Below, piece after piece: positions 11,301 through 23,508 of a stretch of DNA of 64,000 nt. Source of the stretch: Oscheius dolichura (taxonomy: Eukaryota > Nematoda > Chromadorea > Rhabditida > Rhabditidae); NCBI GenBank assembly GCA_932521035.1, contig OW051494.1, positions 1,474,001 to 1,538,000 on the forward strand, in the 5' to 3' direction. Made by a program: the position numbers and the translations under genes. The notes beneath the pieces were generated by a model, which saw nothing but the letters and a program-made list of their open reading frames with translations, made no database searches and was not told the DNA's origin. Within the stretch, counting starts at the first letter, position 1, and every line of letters starts with the position of its first letter.

Positions 11301-12963
11301 ATGCTGGTTCGCCCGCAGCAACGTTTTCCACTACGAACGGGGCCTTTGCGTCCGCCGCCTCAGGAGGGTGCTCGTCCTCGTGCCGGAGGACCTCGACGTG
11401 GCAATCTAGGCGGTCACCGTGGCAAGCACCGTGGTCGTGCTGGAACTCTGCCCGTGCCCGCTATCAGGAACGAACTTGACGACCAAGACACTCATACGGA
11501 CCTCGACACGACGACCGACAGCTCTGCTGGGACTGCTACCGCCCTGGACACGACGGTCGACTTATCAAATGGCACCAATGCCGCCATGGAGACGACGGCC
11601 GGCACCACTGATGTCGACAGCTCGTCGACTGATGGCGCCCAGTTGATGTACCACATGAAGAGGGACACAATTTATTGCTGCCTTAAAAGATCAACTCAGC
11701 GAGGTAAGAGATTCGGGGCTGACCACCACCACCTCTGTAGATGTACAAAACAAATCAAATTTGCTTGAAAATTTAGAATTCCTATGGGAAATATATTCCG
11801 CTATGCCACCAAACAAAGTTAGAACAGTTTTGCATCGACAGAAATTTCCGTAACCTAGGCGCGTGTTTACTGCCAATTTCGCTTTTCCAAAACGCTGGCT
11901 TGATTGTGCCGTGCTGCCGAGTGCAAAATATTTTTGATTATAGCATTTTGCAGAGAGAGAAAGGCGGACTGTGCCACCCTTTTAAAGCATTGAAAAGAAC
12001 ACGAGGAATCAAACCCATGGCTTAAATACGATGTCCAGTCAGCAACAATATCGCATTTTGAATTGCCAATTGAATTTCTCTCTGTTTTACCGCTGAATGT
12101 GTATGAGAGTATCCCGACTACTAAAAAAGAATGATTTGCAGTCGACTTTTAAGCGCTATGATCAATACCAAAGAGAAAAACAACACGATATCACGAAGAG
12201 ACTTATTTGCCCGCTTATTTAACTTCTCTTCTAAACTATATTTTAGACTTTGATGGAGCGTATATTCAGTGGAGAGCTGATGTGGAAGAAGAGTGGAATG
12301 GACCCCTCCCGAATTGTTATCTTCCCGCCGGAACAAATTTGGAAAACACTCAGCGTTTCACGTTCATCTATACTGGAAACGGAGCTGGCACCCTGGCCAC
12401 TACCGTGGGCAAACTGAATATGGCGTCAACTGCCGAAGTGTCGGCGGAAGATGGGAAGCGGGAAGTGCGCTACATTCTGACGGAAGAGGAATTCAGGAAA
12501 ATTCCGGTAAATCTAACCTGGAAGGAGGTTCAACCATTTTATCATTCAGGACGGAGCAGATAAGATTGAGCTCACCTGGGTGTCGAGAGGTTGTCTGCCG
12601 GTGAAGCTCCCACTCTACATGGTACATGTTATGGATATTGATCGCGTCAAGCCCGAAACATGGGGAGCCAACGGATTTCGCGTTTCTTGCGTTTCCGAGT
12701 ATGACAAGATCACCGAAACGAAATTGAAGATCGACGACTGCCGCTTTACGGCCATTCAAAAGGAGTCTCATCGGCAACTCGCCGAACATATCAAGAACAA
12801 GGACCACTTCTCGTCGCCCTTGGGACCTGGGCAAGTACTATGTCTGGAAGTGGAGCCTGAAGCAACGCAAAATCTAACAGCGACAGTGAAATGCCTTGTG
12901 GATGGAACTAATGTGCGCCAGACCCGTGTACTCATCTCTCACCTGGTCATCTTGAAATATTAG
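11301..12963 (+). CDS. Unrecognised protein with an RG-rich head (358 aa)
   Basis: Exons 11301-11703, 12247-12506 and 12550-12963 join in matching phases (1, then 0). Residues 1-55 are rich in Arg, Gly and Pro (RPPPQEGARPRAGGPRRGN, GGHRGKHRGRAG), like an RNA-binding RG tail. Residues 60-115 are Thr/Asp/Ser-rich. The C-terminal ~220 residues alternate strand- and helix-like segments (FTFIYTGNGAGTLATTVGK, VKLPLYMVHVMDIDRV, VRQTRVLISHLVILKY) and look like a folded domain I cannot place. The 43-nt second intron and consistent phases support the model. A TTTTCAG just before the ATG could be a trans-splice site. Confidence 0.6.
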
Positions 12964-13347
12964 GACGTCGGGAAGGACGATCATTTGGTGAAATCCACGA
13001 ATCAAAGACGCATTTGGGAAGATGGATGTTTTGTTTAAACGATAATAAATATGTATCAGCCCATCTTTGTTTATTAGCTTACAGCTCTCCTTCTCAACGA
13101 AAACACTCCAGGAGTAGTAGCGCCAATAAATTCCAGAGGATCTTTTCCAAAACCCGGGCGAACTTCTCGTTTTATCCGAATTTCGCGTCTGTAGACCGTT
13201 TGAGACTGGACAAAGACAGCTGATTCTTGTTAACTCTCGTTAATCGCTTTATAAGCATCCGGGTTTCATTCTTTCGCCCAGCTTTTTATTGTGCTCCTCT
13301 TCAAAAGGTTGGCTTTTTTCTTACTTTTCTGCAAATCAATATTTCAG

Positions 13348-13511
13348 GAAAATCACCGAAAAGAGCACGAAGCCGAAGAAGCGCGCCAAGAGGGAAGACG
13401 ATGAAGACGCTGCCGACGAGACGAAGAAGGCCGGAGATTCTGCTCGAGGATCGAATGACAAGGGAATGACATTCAAAGTCTCGTGGCTAGAGAAACGCAG
13501 CCGCCAAAATG
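13348..13511 (+). pseudogene. Orphan basic/acidic exon, probably a truncated gene
   Basis: Bounded by ATTTCAG and a GTACGT donor. It encodes KITEKSTKPKKRAKREDDEDAAD, then TKKAGDSARGSNDKGMTF and KVSWLEKRSRQN, which resembles a nuclear-protein linker. I find no start exon upstream and no partner downstream. The DNA after about 13.6 kb runs into the long repeat at 13858. Possibly a gene cut by repeat insertion, or exons I cannot join. Confidence 0.35.
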
Positions 13512-13857
13512 GTACGTTGTTAAGACGGGTACCTCGATGTTTCCGGGCGCTACTTTTCGCAACCCACACAGTGAAAGCCACTTACATTTGGTGGAAATGA
13601 AGGTCGCAGATTACCGTTAAAAACGGTCAAAAACCAGCGGCTAACAGTTGACAGAGTATTCAACTCTTTGACTCGGTCCCGGCCGTGCCTGGAATTATTT
13701 TACCGTTCCTTTGGCCCCAACCTATCCGTTCACATGCGCTGCTTTACAGGTTTCTGTTCAGCAGATCAAAATAAAAAAGGTTCTCCTAGCTGGTAGAATG
13801 TCCCGGATCAATAAAAAGTCGAATGGCTATAAAAAAAGGCGATTTGTAACCCACAAC

Positions 13858-14990
13858 TTTTTTTGAGCTGAGGAGTTGAGGGGCTCATTCGAACCGATAA
13901 TTTTTGCTGCGCACGACTGCACTTTTAGATTTTTTTGAAAGTGAAGGAGTGAGGAGGAAGCGACCTTTTAAATTTCAAAAAAAGCAACAACGTTTTTTGA
14001 GCTAGCGCGATGAGAGTAGGCTCATTCGGCGACGCTTCTTCGCGTATTGGCGGTTTATTTTTTGCTAAGCTCTGGCGCGTAACAGTGACGAATCGACAGC
14101 ACTTTACCAAAGTTAAGCCCTTTTTCCATAGCCAGCCGAATTTGGTCAGCCGGCGGTCAAAAATGGTTTCGCTTTTCTTTTGTAAAGTTCTGTAATCCTG
14201 ACCAAAACCAAAGAAACGAAGGAGACCCCAACGCGGAGCCTCCGCCAACACAAAACGGGGGCGTCTTCCATAAAAACTGGGCAAAACGACTTTGGTAAAG
14301 CCAGAACCAAAACCAGCCGCACGGGGAGATTCTAACGCGGGGCCTAGACCCACGCCTGCAACCCCCGCGTCGGGGGGTGAGACTGGAACGCGAGCCTAGG
14401 CTAGCGAGCATAACTGGGTCAACCTAGAAGGATTTTGGTGTCCAAATGATCCTCTGCTCATTCTCCAGAACCGTATATAGTTTTCGATAGGAGTTTCCTG
14501 CTACACTGTTCAGCTGTATGCCGATCTATTTCGGAATTTTTTGGGTTGGGTGCTGGTGAGAGTCACCGCGAAAGTTTTATAAGATTCCAAGTACGCCATT
14601 TTGAAGGGCTTGACATCTTCTTTCAGACAAAAATAAGTTTGTCCCGGTAGCCAAATTTGAGAACGCAGGCGTACGGAGGAATGGAGCCTCAAAGTTTCGA
14701 AAAATTACACAACGTTTTTTGAGCTAGCCTGGTGAGACTAGGGTCATTCGATGGCGCTTCTTGGCGTTTTCACGGTTTATTCTTGGTTAAGCTCTGGTGC
14801 GTCACAGTGAGGAATCGACAGCACTTGACCGGATTCTGATCCCCTTTCCATAGCCAGCCGAATTCGGTCAGCCAATGGTCAAAAATGGTTTCACTTCTGT
14901 TTTGTCAAAGTTCGTGGTTTTCGACCAAAACCAATGGAACGGGGGGAGACCGCTGGCCGACCAAGGCGCCCCTCATAAATACTGGGCAAA
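13858..14990. repeat. Long interspersed repeat: one full copy and one degenerate copy
   Basis: Bases 13858-14285 match 18638-19062 almost base for base over ~425 bp, starting at TTTTTTTGAGCTGA and ending at TCCATAAAAACTGGG. A third, more diverged partial copy lies at about 14716-14990. Between them is GC-rich DNA (14286-14420) with short self-similar phrases. No transposase frame is visible. A non-autonomous element or a solo terminal repeat are both possible. Confidence 0.8.
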
Positions 14991-15129
14991 TCTAGATAAC
15001 CTCAGGAAATTGTTCCAGATTCGTCTTCTCTACAGCTAGAAGACGTCCAATCTTTGCTCCAACTGGGAATATCACCGAAACTCTTCGTCAGTTTATCTTC
15101 TTATATATCCATACAAAAGAGAAGTTACA

Positions 15130-15805
15130 GTATTCTTCAACGTGGCCCAAGTGAGGAAATGTGTCTCGAATTCGACACATCTGGATATCGACGCGGATAG
15201 TACCTGCCTGCCAAGCGAGAAATGTATCAATGGAGAGTGCAGAATGTGAGTTTCCCTTATTTTTTTTCCATAGAATGGGACAAATTATTAGCCAAACCCC
15301 GTTCTTTTCATGGAATTTGGAAATTTTGGATCCTTCGGTCTGCAACTAGTGGCGTTTTTTTTAAATGAAAAATTATATATGAACATATATATATATATGA
15401 ACCAAGGATGGCCTGATGCTCTATGAACGTTGTTGTGAGTCTTTCTGCCATTTTTCGCTGATTTTACCCGTAAAAGGGTGATTAGGACAGTTTTCCCTTT
15501 CGTTACCGCGTTTATTTCCGTTTTATGGAGGCCATATAACTTTCATCTGGGAAGTTTTTATCAATTCGCGATCTGAATTTTGAACTGAACTTTTCTTGTT
15601 TTCTCTGGGCAATAAATTCTCGGTTGGAAAAATATGAGCAATGGACCTGGTTTCCAAAGAAAATACCCCAATTTCAGTCTCCCAATGTCCGAAAGGTTTC
15701 CACGAATTCGGAGCATACTGTATGCATGACGATGAGGACACATTCTGGATAGATGCCGACGCCCAGGATCAACTGAAGGCGCTACTCAACGCCGGCTTCT
15801 GCTAA
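15130..15805 (+). CDS. Small Cys-rich protein, partial model
   Basis: An upstream stretch at about 15130-15246 encodes RKCVSNSTHLDIDADSTC, then LPSEKCINGECRM. Its C-x(n)-C-x5-C-x4-C spacing resembles EB-like or EGF-like nematode modules. It ends at a GTGAGT donor. The last exon, 15678-15805, encodes QCPKGFHEFGAYCMHDDED and ends NAGFC-stop. The two exons do not join in phase, so an exon is missing or the gene is damaged. The start was not found. AT repeats lie at about 15375-15400 in the intron. Confidence 0.4.
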
Positions 15806-16312
15806 CCGAATTCTCCACGTTTTAAGATTTATCGATTATCTAATAATTATTTCGCTGCTATCGTGATATCTAACTGTAAATTATGCAAGTATTCCCCTCT
15901 GACCATATCCAAAAGATAGAATCTCACCTGCCTGAATCTATCCTGGTGCATATTGAACCCATTTCTTTGTAAGATTTCAATGTGAAAATAAATATCTTTT
16001 CATCTCTTCCGTCTTCAATCCACTGCAGCTACTATTTTGCAAAGAAAACCACTGTGTGATTCTTCATCCATGTTTCTTCCACATTTTTCCCTTGTTCACC
16101 CTGTTCCATACATTTTTTGACTGTTCATCCATGTTTTCTCTGAACTCATTGTCCGAGCTTGTGTTTAATTCTACCGATTGAGTTTCTCGGCATTTTCTTT
16201 TTGTCCTCTCAAAATATTGCTTTCCAATATAAGACGGATTGATTTTTTTAATGTTTATTAACAATTTTAACGAGTAGTTGCGCATACAAAATGGTTTTGT
16301 CTACAGTTTTCA

Positions 16313-17703
16313 TCAAGTAGCGGCAATCATGCACAAAAGGTCATACACACTAGTATTACACGAATAGTTGAACCACTTACCAACATTGCCTGGAGCTGCA
16401 GATATCTAAAACATAGCGGTCTTCTTCTAGATTTTTATATTTTTTACCAACATGCAATTCAGACCAGCCACTGGATTCGTGTTCCAATTCTCATAGGCGT
16501 ACTAAAGGATATTACATAACAATGAATGAAAGGAGACGTTACTATAGTTCCATCAGTCCAATACCATGAGCCTGGCATCCCTGTCGGTGAATAACCACCC
16601 ATGTAAACATAGTTAGTCGCACCAGCAAGGAGACCTAGGAAGGAATTTCATTGGTTCGACTAAATTGTTTCTAAATATATCGACAAATGTTTCCAAATGT
16701 TCCTTCTAAGAACCGCTTTCTTCTTTAAAATCTAGGTGTAGCAAGGTATTTGGTCGCGGTGGTTTGATCAAACAATTGAGCCAAATGCTTTCTAAAAAAG
16801 TTTATCCCCGTAGTGAACTTAATAGTTTTGCTCCATTTGCATGGCCATAAAACCCAGACGCATTGATAAAATTAGTCGCCGTTCAAAATAATGAAACCTA
16901 CTGGCGATAAAATCATTTTCGTCCGCATTATGAATGGAAGCCAATGTTGCACCAGCCACCACAGCATCACACTTTGTATTATCTACGGTGCCTGCTGATC
17001 CTGGTACAAGCAGATAGCAGAAATCGATGGCTGGATTGAGTACCCACGAGGGAGGACACACTGAAACACAGAAATTAAATAGGAACGATTGGAAATGGAG
17101 GGTTTTCGCTGATCCCAATTCTGTAGCCTAAATAAACAAAGCGGCTTTTTTTTGTTCAGTTTTAGTCGAAAATGACTTTTGGCGCGCTCTTTCAAACCGC
17201 TCTAACTCCTCTAAAGAACCACTTTCCGAGAGGCTATTAGCGCTTTTCGCCACCTCATCAACCTCACCAAATGCTCGCCGCGTTTGATTAATTCGACCTT
17301 GCTTATTTTTTTTGCTTCTATCAGAATTTTATGGCAAACAAGATGAAATAGGTTATGTTCCGTGAAAATAAAGAATCGTTTAGATATAACCCAAAATAGA
17401 ATTTTGGGGTGAAACTAGCTTTTTTGCAGATGGGTTGCTCACCTGTTGTTGTGGTTGTAGTCGTCGTCGTGCTCGTCGTAGTTGGCTCGGCAGTTGCCTG
17501 ACTGGTCGTTTCGGCCGTCATAGCCAATACGGTCGTCAGTAAAACGGAGGTTGTCGCTTCCATCTCGTCCTCGTACATATCGTTCGCTGGAAACCTCATT
17601 GAAAGAAGAATAAAATAGACTTACGGGTTACGGTAGGGATGCAGGAGGAGGCAAGGGGAAGACGGCATAGGAACAAAAGAAGAACAGCTCTAAAAGCAGC
17701 CAT
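16313..17703 (-). CDS. C-type lectin-domain protein (206 aa)
   Basis: Six exons (17625-17703, 17443-17586, 16902-17060, 16543-16634, 16448-16501, 16313-16405) join with consistent phases. Residues 1-20 are a signal peptide (MAAFRAVLLLFLCRLPLASS). Residues ~27-75 are a Thr-rich, mucin-like stalk. The lectin fold starts at CPPSWVL and shows C-x2-A-x3-ATLASIHNADENDFI, WYWTDGT, YENWNTNPVAGLNC and GKWFNYSC...DLLC. The WTDGT and NW landmarks fit the long-form CTLD. A clear EPN or QPD sugar-binding motif is not seen, so sugar binding is uncertain. C. elegans has a very large secreted clec family, often linked to immunity; exact orthology is unknown. Confidence 0.8.
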
Positions 17704-18192
17704 ATCACGCGCTAATCGGTCGGGATAATGGCAACGAGAAAGGGATACGCCTTTCACCGCAGCTACAGATCGCACCGCCATTGTACTTGCTAATCAAACG
17801 AGAAACAGAAAGGCTGGTGGCTAGCGTCCTGACAGCCAGCGGTGCGAGAAAGATTTGATCAGGGATCGACTTATCGATCCGTCCGAAACTGTTGTGGGAA
17901 CAACCAGAAATGGCAACCGTAACGAAAGAAAACAACCCTTTAAACAAAATTTTTCGGGGGTTGACCTTATGCCGAAAGAGTCTCCGATGAGAAAATTAGT
18001 TTGATTTTGTTGTTGGCAAGAAGCCCTTCTCTTTTATTCTCCTATCAATACCGCTCTGCCCCCTTCTCCCTTTTAACAAACTTCTAGAAATTAATGGATT
18101 CCGGTAACTGTATTTATATCATATTTTACTTGTTGTTAAAGAAATCGTTCGTTTGACTTTAACCGAGATTACGAACAGAGAACAAATAGGAA

Positions 18193-18500
18193 ATGGAAGC
18201 GGAGGAAGAATTTATAAAGGAGATCAAGCTATATTTTGGGTGAGTTTTAGAATTCCGTAAGTGAAGAAGAATAGTTTAGAAAAGTTGCTGTGAAGGAGGT
18301 CTTCTGGTCAAAGGAACATCCGCTCGAAAAATATAAACAGGAGATCATCGAAACATTGTACGCCTGTTCGGAACTCTTTGGGACGGGGAGAATGCCGCAA
18401 ATTATTTGGGTTATGTAATGGAATATATGGAAGAGAGCACGCTTCACGATGGTTTGCCCCTTTATTTTAAACTGGAAACGATTTTTAAGCTATTTATAAC
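18193..18500 (+). pseudogene. Protein-kinase N-lobe remnant
   Basis: After an ATG exon (MEAEEEFIKEIKLYF) and a short GTGAGT...TTTAG intron, the frame encodes VAVKEVFWSKEHPLEKYKQE, which matches kinase strand 3 with its VAIK lysine and the start of helix C. A shift at about 18408 then gives LGYVMEYMEESTLHDGL, a typical hinge of TAK1/TKL-like kinases (VMEY...L). No glycine loop, catalytic HRD or DFG follows: the sequence runs into unrelated DNA and then the long repeat at 18638. I read it as a truncated, frameshifted copy of a kinase gene. Confidence 0.55.
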
Positions 18501-18637
18501 AAGACTAGAAGAGCCCAGCTTTATTGAGGGCGCCTTCCGGACGCCCCTGTTGTGTGTTGGCCAAGGTTCTTCCTTCAAAGTCGGATCAAGATCCGAATGT
18601 GAAAAAACGAAAAGCGAAACCATTTTTAACCATTTTT

Positions 18638-19062
18638 TTTGAGCTGAAGAATTGAGAGTAGGCTCATTCGAACCGTTAATTTTTGCTGCGCCGAACTGCA
18701 CTTTTAGATTTTTTTGAAAGTGAGGCAGTGAGGAGGAAGCGAGCTTTTAAATTTCCAAAATTGACACACGTTTTTTTGAGCTAGCGTGACGAGAGTAGTG
18801 TCATTCGATGGCGCGTCTTGGCGTATTGGCGGTTTATTTTTTGCTAAGCTCTGGCGCGTAACAGTGACGAATCGACAGCACTTTACCAAAGTTAAGCCCT
18901 TTTTCCATAGCCAGCCGAATTTGGTCAGCCGGCGGTCAAAAATGGTTTCGCTTTTCTTTTGTAAAGTTCTGTAATCCTGACCAAAACCAAAGAAACGAAG
19001 GAGACCCCAACGCGGAGCCTCCGCCAACACAAAACGGGGGCGTCTTCCATAAAAACTGGGTA
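18638..19062. repeat. Long interspersed repeat, second full copy
   Basis: Near-identical to 13858-14285. Shared landmarks are GAGCTAGCG, ACAGTGACGAATCGACAGCA, CCATAGCCAGCCGAATTTGG and ACAAAACGGGGGCGTCTTCC. It lies between the kinase remnant and the 3' end of Sre gene 1. Confidence 0.85.
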
Positions 19063-19110
19063 AATCTAGTCTTTTTGTTTATTATATTTTGTTTTGTTAG
19101 CTTTAAAGAT

Positions 19111-20443
19111 TTATTGATGCAATCGTAAAATTTTCATAAGCAACGTTCTCTTCTTCTTTTTCTGCTTTACCGGCTCGTTCCATTGCTGTAGCAGCTGCTC
19201 GAAATAGCTGTCACCTTCGTCAATTAATTTTTCCTCTTCCGGTCCAAATAACATTCCTTTCACCAAACGAATTAAATATTTATTATAGACTAAAGCACCC
19301 AATGGTATGAGAATACCTTCGCTGAAAATTATACCTACAGTAACTAGCAGAAAAGACAACTTACGCGGCAAGGAGGCAATTGAATAGACAATCCAGAATA
19401 TTACGGGTGTCTTCTTCTAAATACGGAGAAACGGTGCAAAAGAATGAGACGAAGTCGACAACAATTACAATAAAAATTGTCGTAGTAAGGGATTCGAGCA
19501 TCTGAAAAGGAAACGATTCGAAGAATCTATTAAAGGGGATATTTAGAACATCTGACGGGTGAACTCACCTCAGCTACCCATATGTTCTCTTCCAATTGGT
19601 AGCGAACACTTAGCGAATACTTCAATTTGCATGGTTTTCTCCTTTTAAGAGAATTGTTTAAGATCCAAGTTTTTCGATAGTTATACAAATAAATCTGGAA
19701 ATTTTTCTGTATTAAAATATTAGATTTTTCTAGCCCATCAAGATCAAACAAGAGAATTAGAGAGAGAACGACCGCTGGTTAAAAATAAATTAGCAAAGCA
19801 AAAAGCTGTAAAGATTTTCTCTTACCATAAATGCAATTGCAGCAATTACGGCTAAAATAGTCGCACCAGCTTCTATCGAAATAAAATTAAAAGTATAGAC
19901 AACTGAACTGAAGCTGGCTGAAAATACCGACCACAAAATATTGATAACAGGAATCCAGGGACGGTGATGCTGCTCATAATCCTTGACGTAATAGAGAGCG
20001 CATTCTCTTTCAAAGGCCAGAGAAGTTATTCTGAACAATAAAATATAAATACAGCATTCTTGAACAAAAAAAGAAGAAAAGGCAACGAACAGCGGCACCA
20101 GCAGCAGCACAACATAATAAACTCTAATCATAGAGGCAACAATAATGAGTGGCGTCTCTTCCGGTGTGGTGTATTCCCATATTCCACTTTGATAGGCAAG
20201 AAGAGGGAATCTGGAGGCCATAAAGAAACAATATTGTGTGTAAATAAAGAAGACATAGATCTGAAGTTCTGAATTTTTGAAAGATAATTAGGTAACCTTG
20301 AAATGAATATGCATCCGAACTTTTATTGTCATTATCGTCATCATTAGACACATTGGAATTGTCATTAAATTTAATGTAGCGTCGATAATAAACCACCATT
20401 TTAGACGATCTGGATCTCTTGGAGTTATAAAGAAAAATCTCAT
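19111..20443 (-). CDS. Sre-type seven-pass chemoreceptor 1 (331 aa)
   Basis: Exons 20297-20443, 20091-20260, 19826-20030, 19569-19694, 19365-19501 and 19111-19321 give 331 aa with matching phases. Sre hallmarks are ER-x4-YYVKDYEQ after TM3, and KYSLSVRYQLEENI in the loop before TM6. Hydrophobic stretches fit seven passes, and the tail is polar and Lys-rich. Exons 3, 4 and 5 have exactly the same lengths (205, 126, 137 nt) in Sre gene 2, which fixes the splice choices, including a 60-nt in-frame intron (20031-20090). Sre receptors are thought to be chemosensory GPCRs; the ligand is unknown. Confidence 0.8.
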
Positions 20444-20555
20444 AGAACGCAACAAGTGGAAAACTATTGAGCCGTCAGATTAAAAAAAAGCACCTGGAGA
20501 GCAATTTTTGCCTCGAGTTCAATTTTGCCAACGATAGGCGACATTTACTAGTCCT

Positions 20556-23508
20556 TCAATCGTCAAGAAGTAATATGGTCATGAGAAAAGTCTTCTTCTT
20601 TTTTTGATGTTCCTTCTTCTCGGAAATGATGGATTCATTCCATTGGTGCAGCAATTGATCGAAATAGAAATCACCTTCATCAATTTCTGGCTCAACCGAC
20701 CGGCCGAAGAGCATGCCTTTGACTATCCCCAAGAGGTAGCGGTTATAGGCAAAGGTGCCTATCATAATAATCGGACATGATCTGAAAAATACAGAACTTT
20801 AGTTAAAGAATGAGAGCTCACAAAGCAAGCCAAATATTAAAGCAGCAGTCCAGGTATTCTTTGATGTTACCAGGGATCCAGCGTAGATTGGCGAGTAGAA
20901 AGAAGACACAAGTGATTACGGTAACTAACCCCAGCGTTACGGTTAGTGACTTGATCATCTGGAAGAAGAATCAAAGTGACAAACGACAGTTATACATCAT
21001 AAATGATGCATATTGTCAATGTGTTAAGTAGAGAATAGTAAAAGAAAGCCCATTTTTTGGAGATGAGATTTGGGATTAGGGATTCTCCTTCTTCACTGCT
21101 AGCAGGAGGTTGCTTTCAATTTTCTTCTACCCCAGCTACCGGAGCGGCTGCTGCTGCTACTCTGCTACCGGAAGGATCTTTGCGACCGGTCCTCAAGAAG
21201 ATGCACTATCCAATACTGTCAGATTCTGTTTCTCTTCGTGTCAAATAAAGTCAGTTATCCCTTCTGTTTCTCTCGTTCTGCTTCTTTTCGCTTTCCCATA
21301 CCGTCTGTTAATCCCCTGCTAATCTTAAATTATCCCTCTGTTTCTAGCTTCCTCTGTTTTGCTTCTCTTTTTAGCCTTTTCAAAATTTTTAATCCTTGAC
21401 ACGCCGGGATTAACAAAGTCAGGAAGAAAAAAAACGGTCAGTCCTCAAGTACAACCCCTAAATGGGCCACACACATATACCGCGTGAATAAAAAGGCTTC
21501 GGCCATTACTGTGTTTCTCTTGTTTCTCATGTTTCTTCTTTTCTTCTCTCGATCTCTTCTTGTCTGGGCCATCAATTCTACTAACATCGCCGCCGCTCTT
21601 AAAGTTTCTGCTCCTCTACTTGCAAGAAGATCTGTTTTTCTTCTTGGACCATGAAATATAATTTCTTCTTGAAAAATCTTCTCTCATCGTTTTTGCTTCG
21701 TCTTTTTTCTCACTCCTTTTATTGAGAAGAAACATTCAACAAGAAAATATGCATTTTTGGGATCAGTATCTCTCATAAATGAAATTGTTTTTTCTCTTTT
21801 CCTTCTTGGATTATCAAGACTACGAACATTGCTCCTCCCCTTTGAAAAAGGTGCGCGGAAAACTTTGAGACTGTTCCTATCGCCAATAACAACGGTCTCT
21901 CTCTCTCATAAGTCTGACACTGGCAAGAACTCTAGAAGAATCTCTCCATCGAATACAAGGGGGTTTGGGTGTTTAAAATACAGTAATTTCGCAGCCGCTC
22001 TTAAAGTTGTTGCCCCTCTACTTGCTAGAAGCTCTTTCTCCTCTTTTGGGATATCATAACTCGCTTTACCTGTGTGTTTTTAGATCGCTGGTCTTAAAGA
22101 AACCATCACCTTGAGCCAAAAACTCGGCTTAAAGTTGCAGACTTGCTTACCTCGGCAAACCAAAGGTTCTCTTCCAGTTGGTATCTCACGCTCAAGGAAT
22201 ATTTGATCTTACATGGTAGCCTTCTTTTCAACTTCTTATTCAACAGCCACGTTTGACGGTAGTTGTACAGATAAATCTACAAAACGTGACGATAAATAAT
22301 GAAAATGATGCAGAAATTACCAATAATCCTAGAGATGCTTCCCCTGCTAGAGCATAAGTGACGCTGTATAATGAAATAATCCCAAAGGTGATCAGATAGG
22401 CGGCGATACAATTAGTTATAAGGGACCAAATAATAAGCCCGGCAGGTATCCAAAGTCGCAAATGGTTTTCATAGTCCCGAATGAAGAAATAGGAGAATTC
22501 CCTTTCTATTCCAACAGGAAAAGCTCTGAAAATTATCGTCTAATCGCTTTTCCATTTGCAAACTTACAAAGTAAGCAAACAGGCTAGATAAAAATACCTC
22601 CAGAAGCTGCAAATAATCATAGCTGTATTCTCTTCCGGTATTTCTAAAAGCTCAGGAAAACCGTCAGTCTAATTTATTGACTACGATTGAGTCCGAAATG
22701 AAATAGAACCTTAATCCCCCCTTAATCCCATTAACTTGCAATAACAAAAATATTTGTTACCGCAAACTGAAAAACCTTTGGTGCGTCGAATCTAACGGGC
22801 AAAAAAAATTTGCTTTTGAGTTTTCGGTCGGACAGAAGAGGGATAGAATGGAGCATATGACCTAATGGTGCTCAAATCCGGCTTGAGGATCGGAATCCTG
22901 TGCTGGTTCACGGCTGCAGGGCGAGATGGAGATCATCACCAGAAGTTAAAATTGGCGGGATTGACAGCAGCCGCTGTTGATAGCTTCGAAGGCACAGAAA
23001 TTGGGGACCGTCGGGGGTGAAAAGTGAAAAGGGAGAAAAAGAGATTACAGTTCTAATTCGACACGGTTCTATTTCAATACGGACCTCAAATTTGCAGCGA
23101 CTGTTATTTAGGTGCCTTTATTTAACTTTTTTTTGCTATGTTTTTTTTCAGCTTACAGTGGGGAAAATTTTCTTGATTATTTAAAGAAAAGTGTGTTTTT
23201 TGTTAGAAAATAGACTCACTCGAATACTCAAACCAGTCAAATTGATATGCGACAACAACCAAACGTACAAGATAAAATAAAGCTGCGCATATATAAAGGA
23301 ACATGAAATATATCTGAAAATGTGGATTCCATACTCAGCATTTCAAAAGAAAAACGCCTACCTTAACGTGGACATGCATTCGTAGTTTCACAGTCATAAT
23401 TCCCATTCCGATAAGAGTAGGAAAACATGTTAGTATAATAATGACGATTTCTACAATAAACCAAGGGTACAACTCTTGAGGAGCGCTGGGAATAAAAAGA
23501 AGTCTCAT
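20556..23508 (-). CDS. Sre-type seven-pass chemoreceptor 2 (336 aa)
   Basis: Exons 23362-23508, 23220-23313, 22568-22643, 22321-22525, 22151-22276, 20822-20958 and 20556-20781 give 336 aa, with all phases consistent. Hallmarks are IEREFSYFFIRDYENH and KYSLSVRYQLEENLWF. The C-terminus is Lys-rich. Intron 5 is large (about 1.2 kb, 20959-22150) and contains two diverged copies of a ~70-bp segment around CTTAAAGTT...CCTCTACTTGC (about 21595 and 21995). The intron at 22644-23219 is also expanded. It lies head-to-tail with Sre genes 1 and 3. Confidence 0.8.

Noticed and set aside
17321-17599. The Thr-run (ACG/ACA) tract as a simple repeat only
   Set aside because: It is in frame within the C-type lectin gene, between the signal exon and the lectin domain, and codes a mucin-like stalk.
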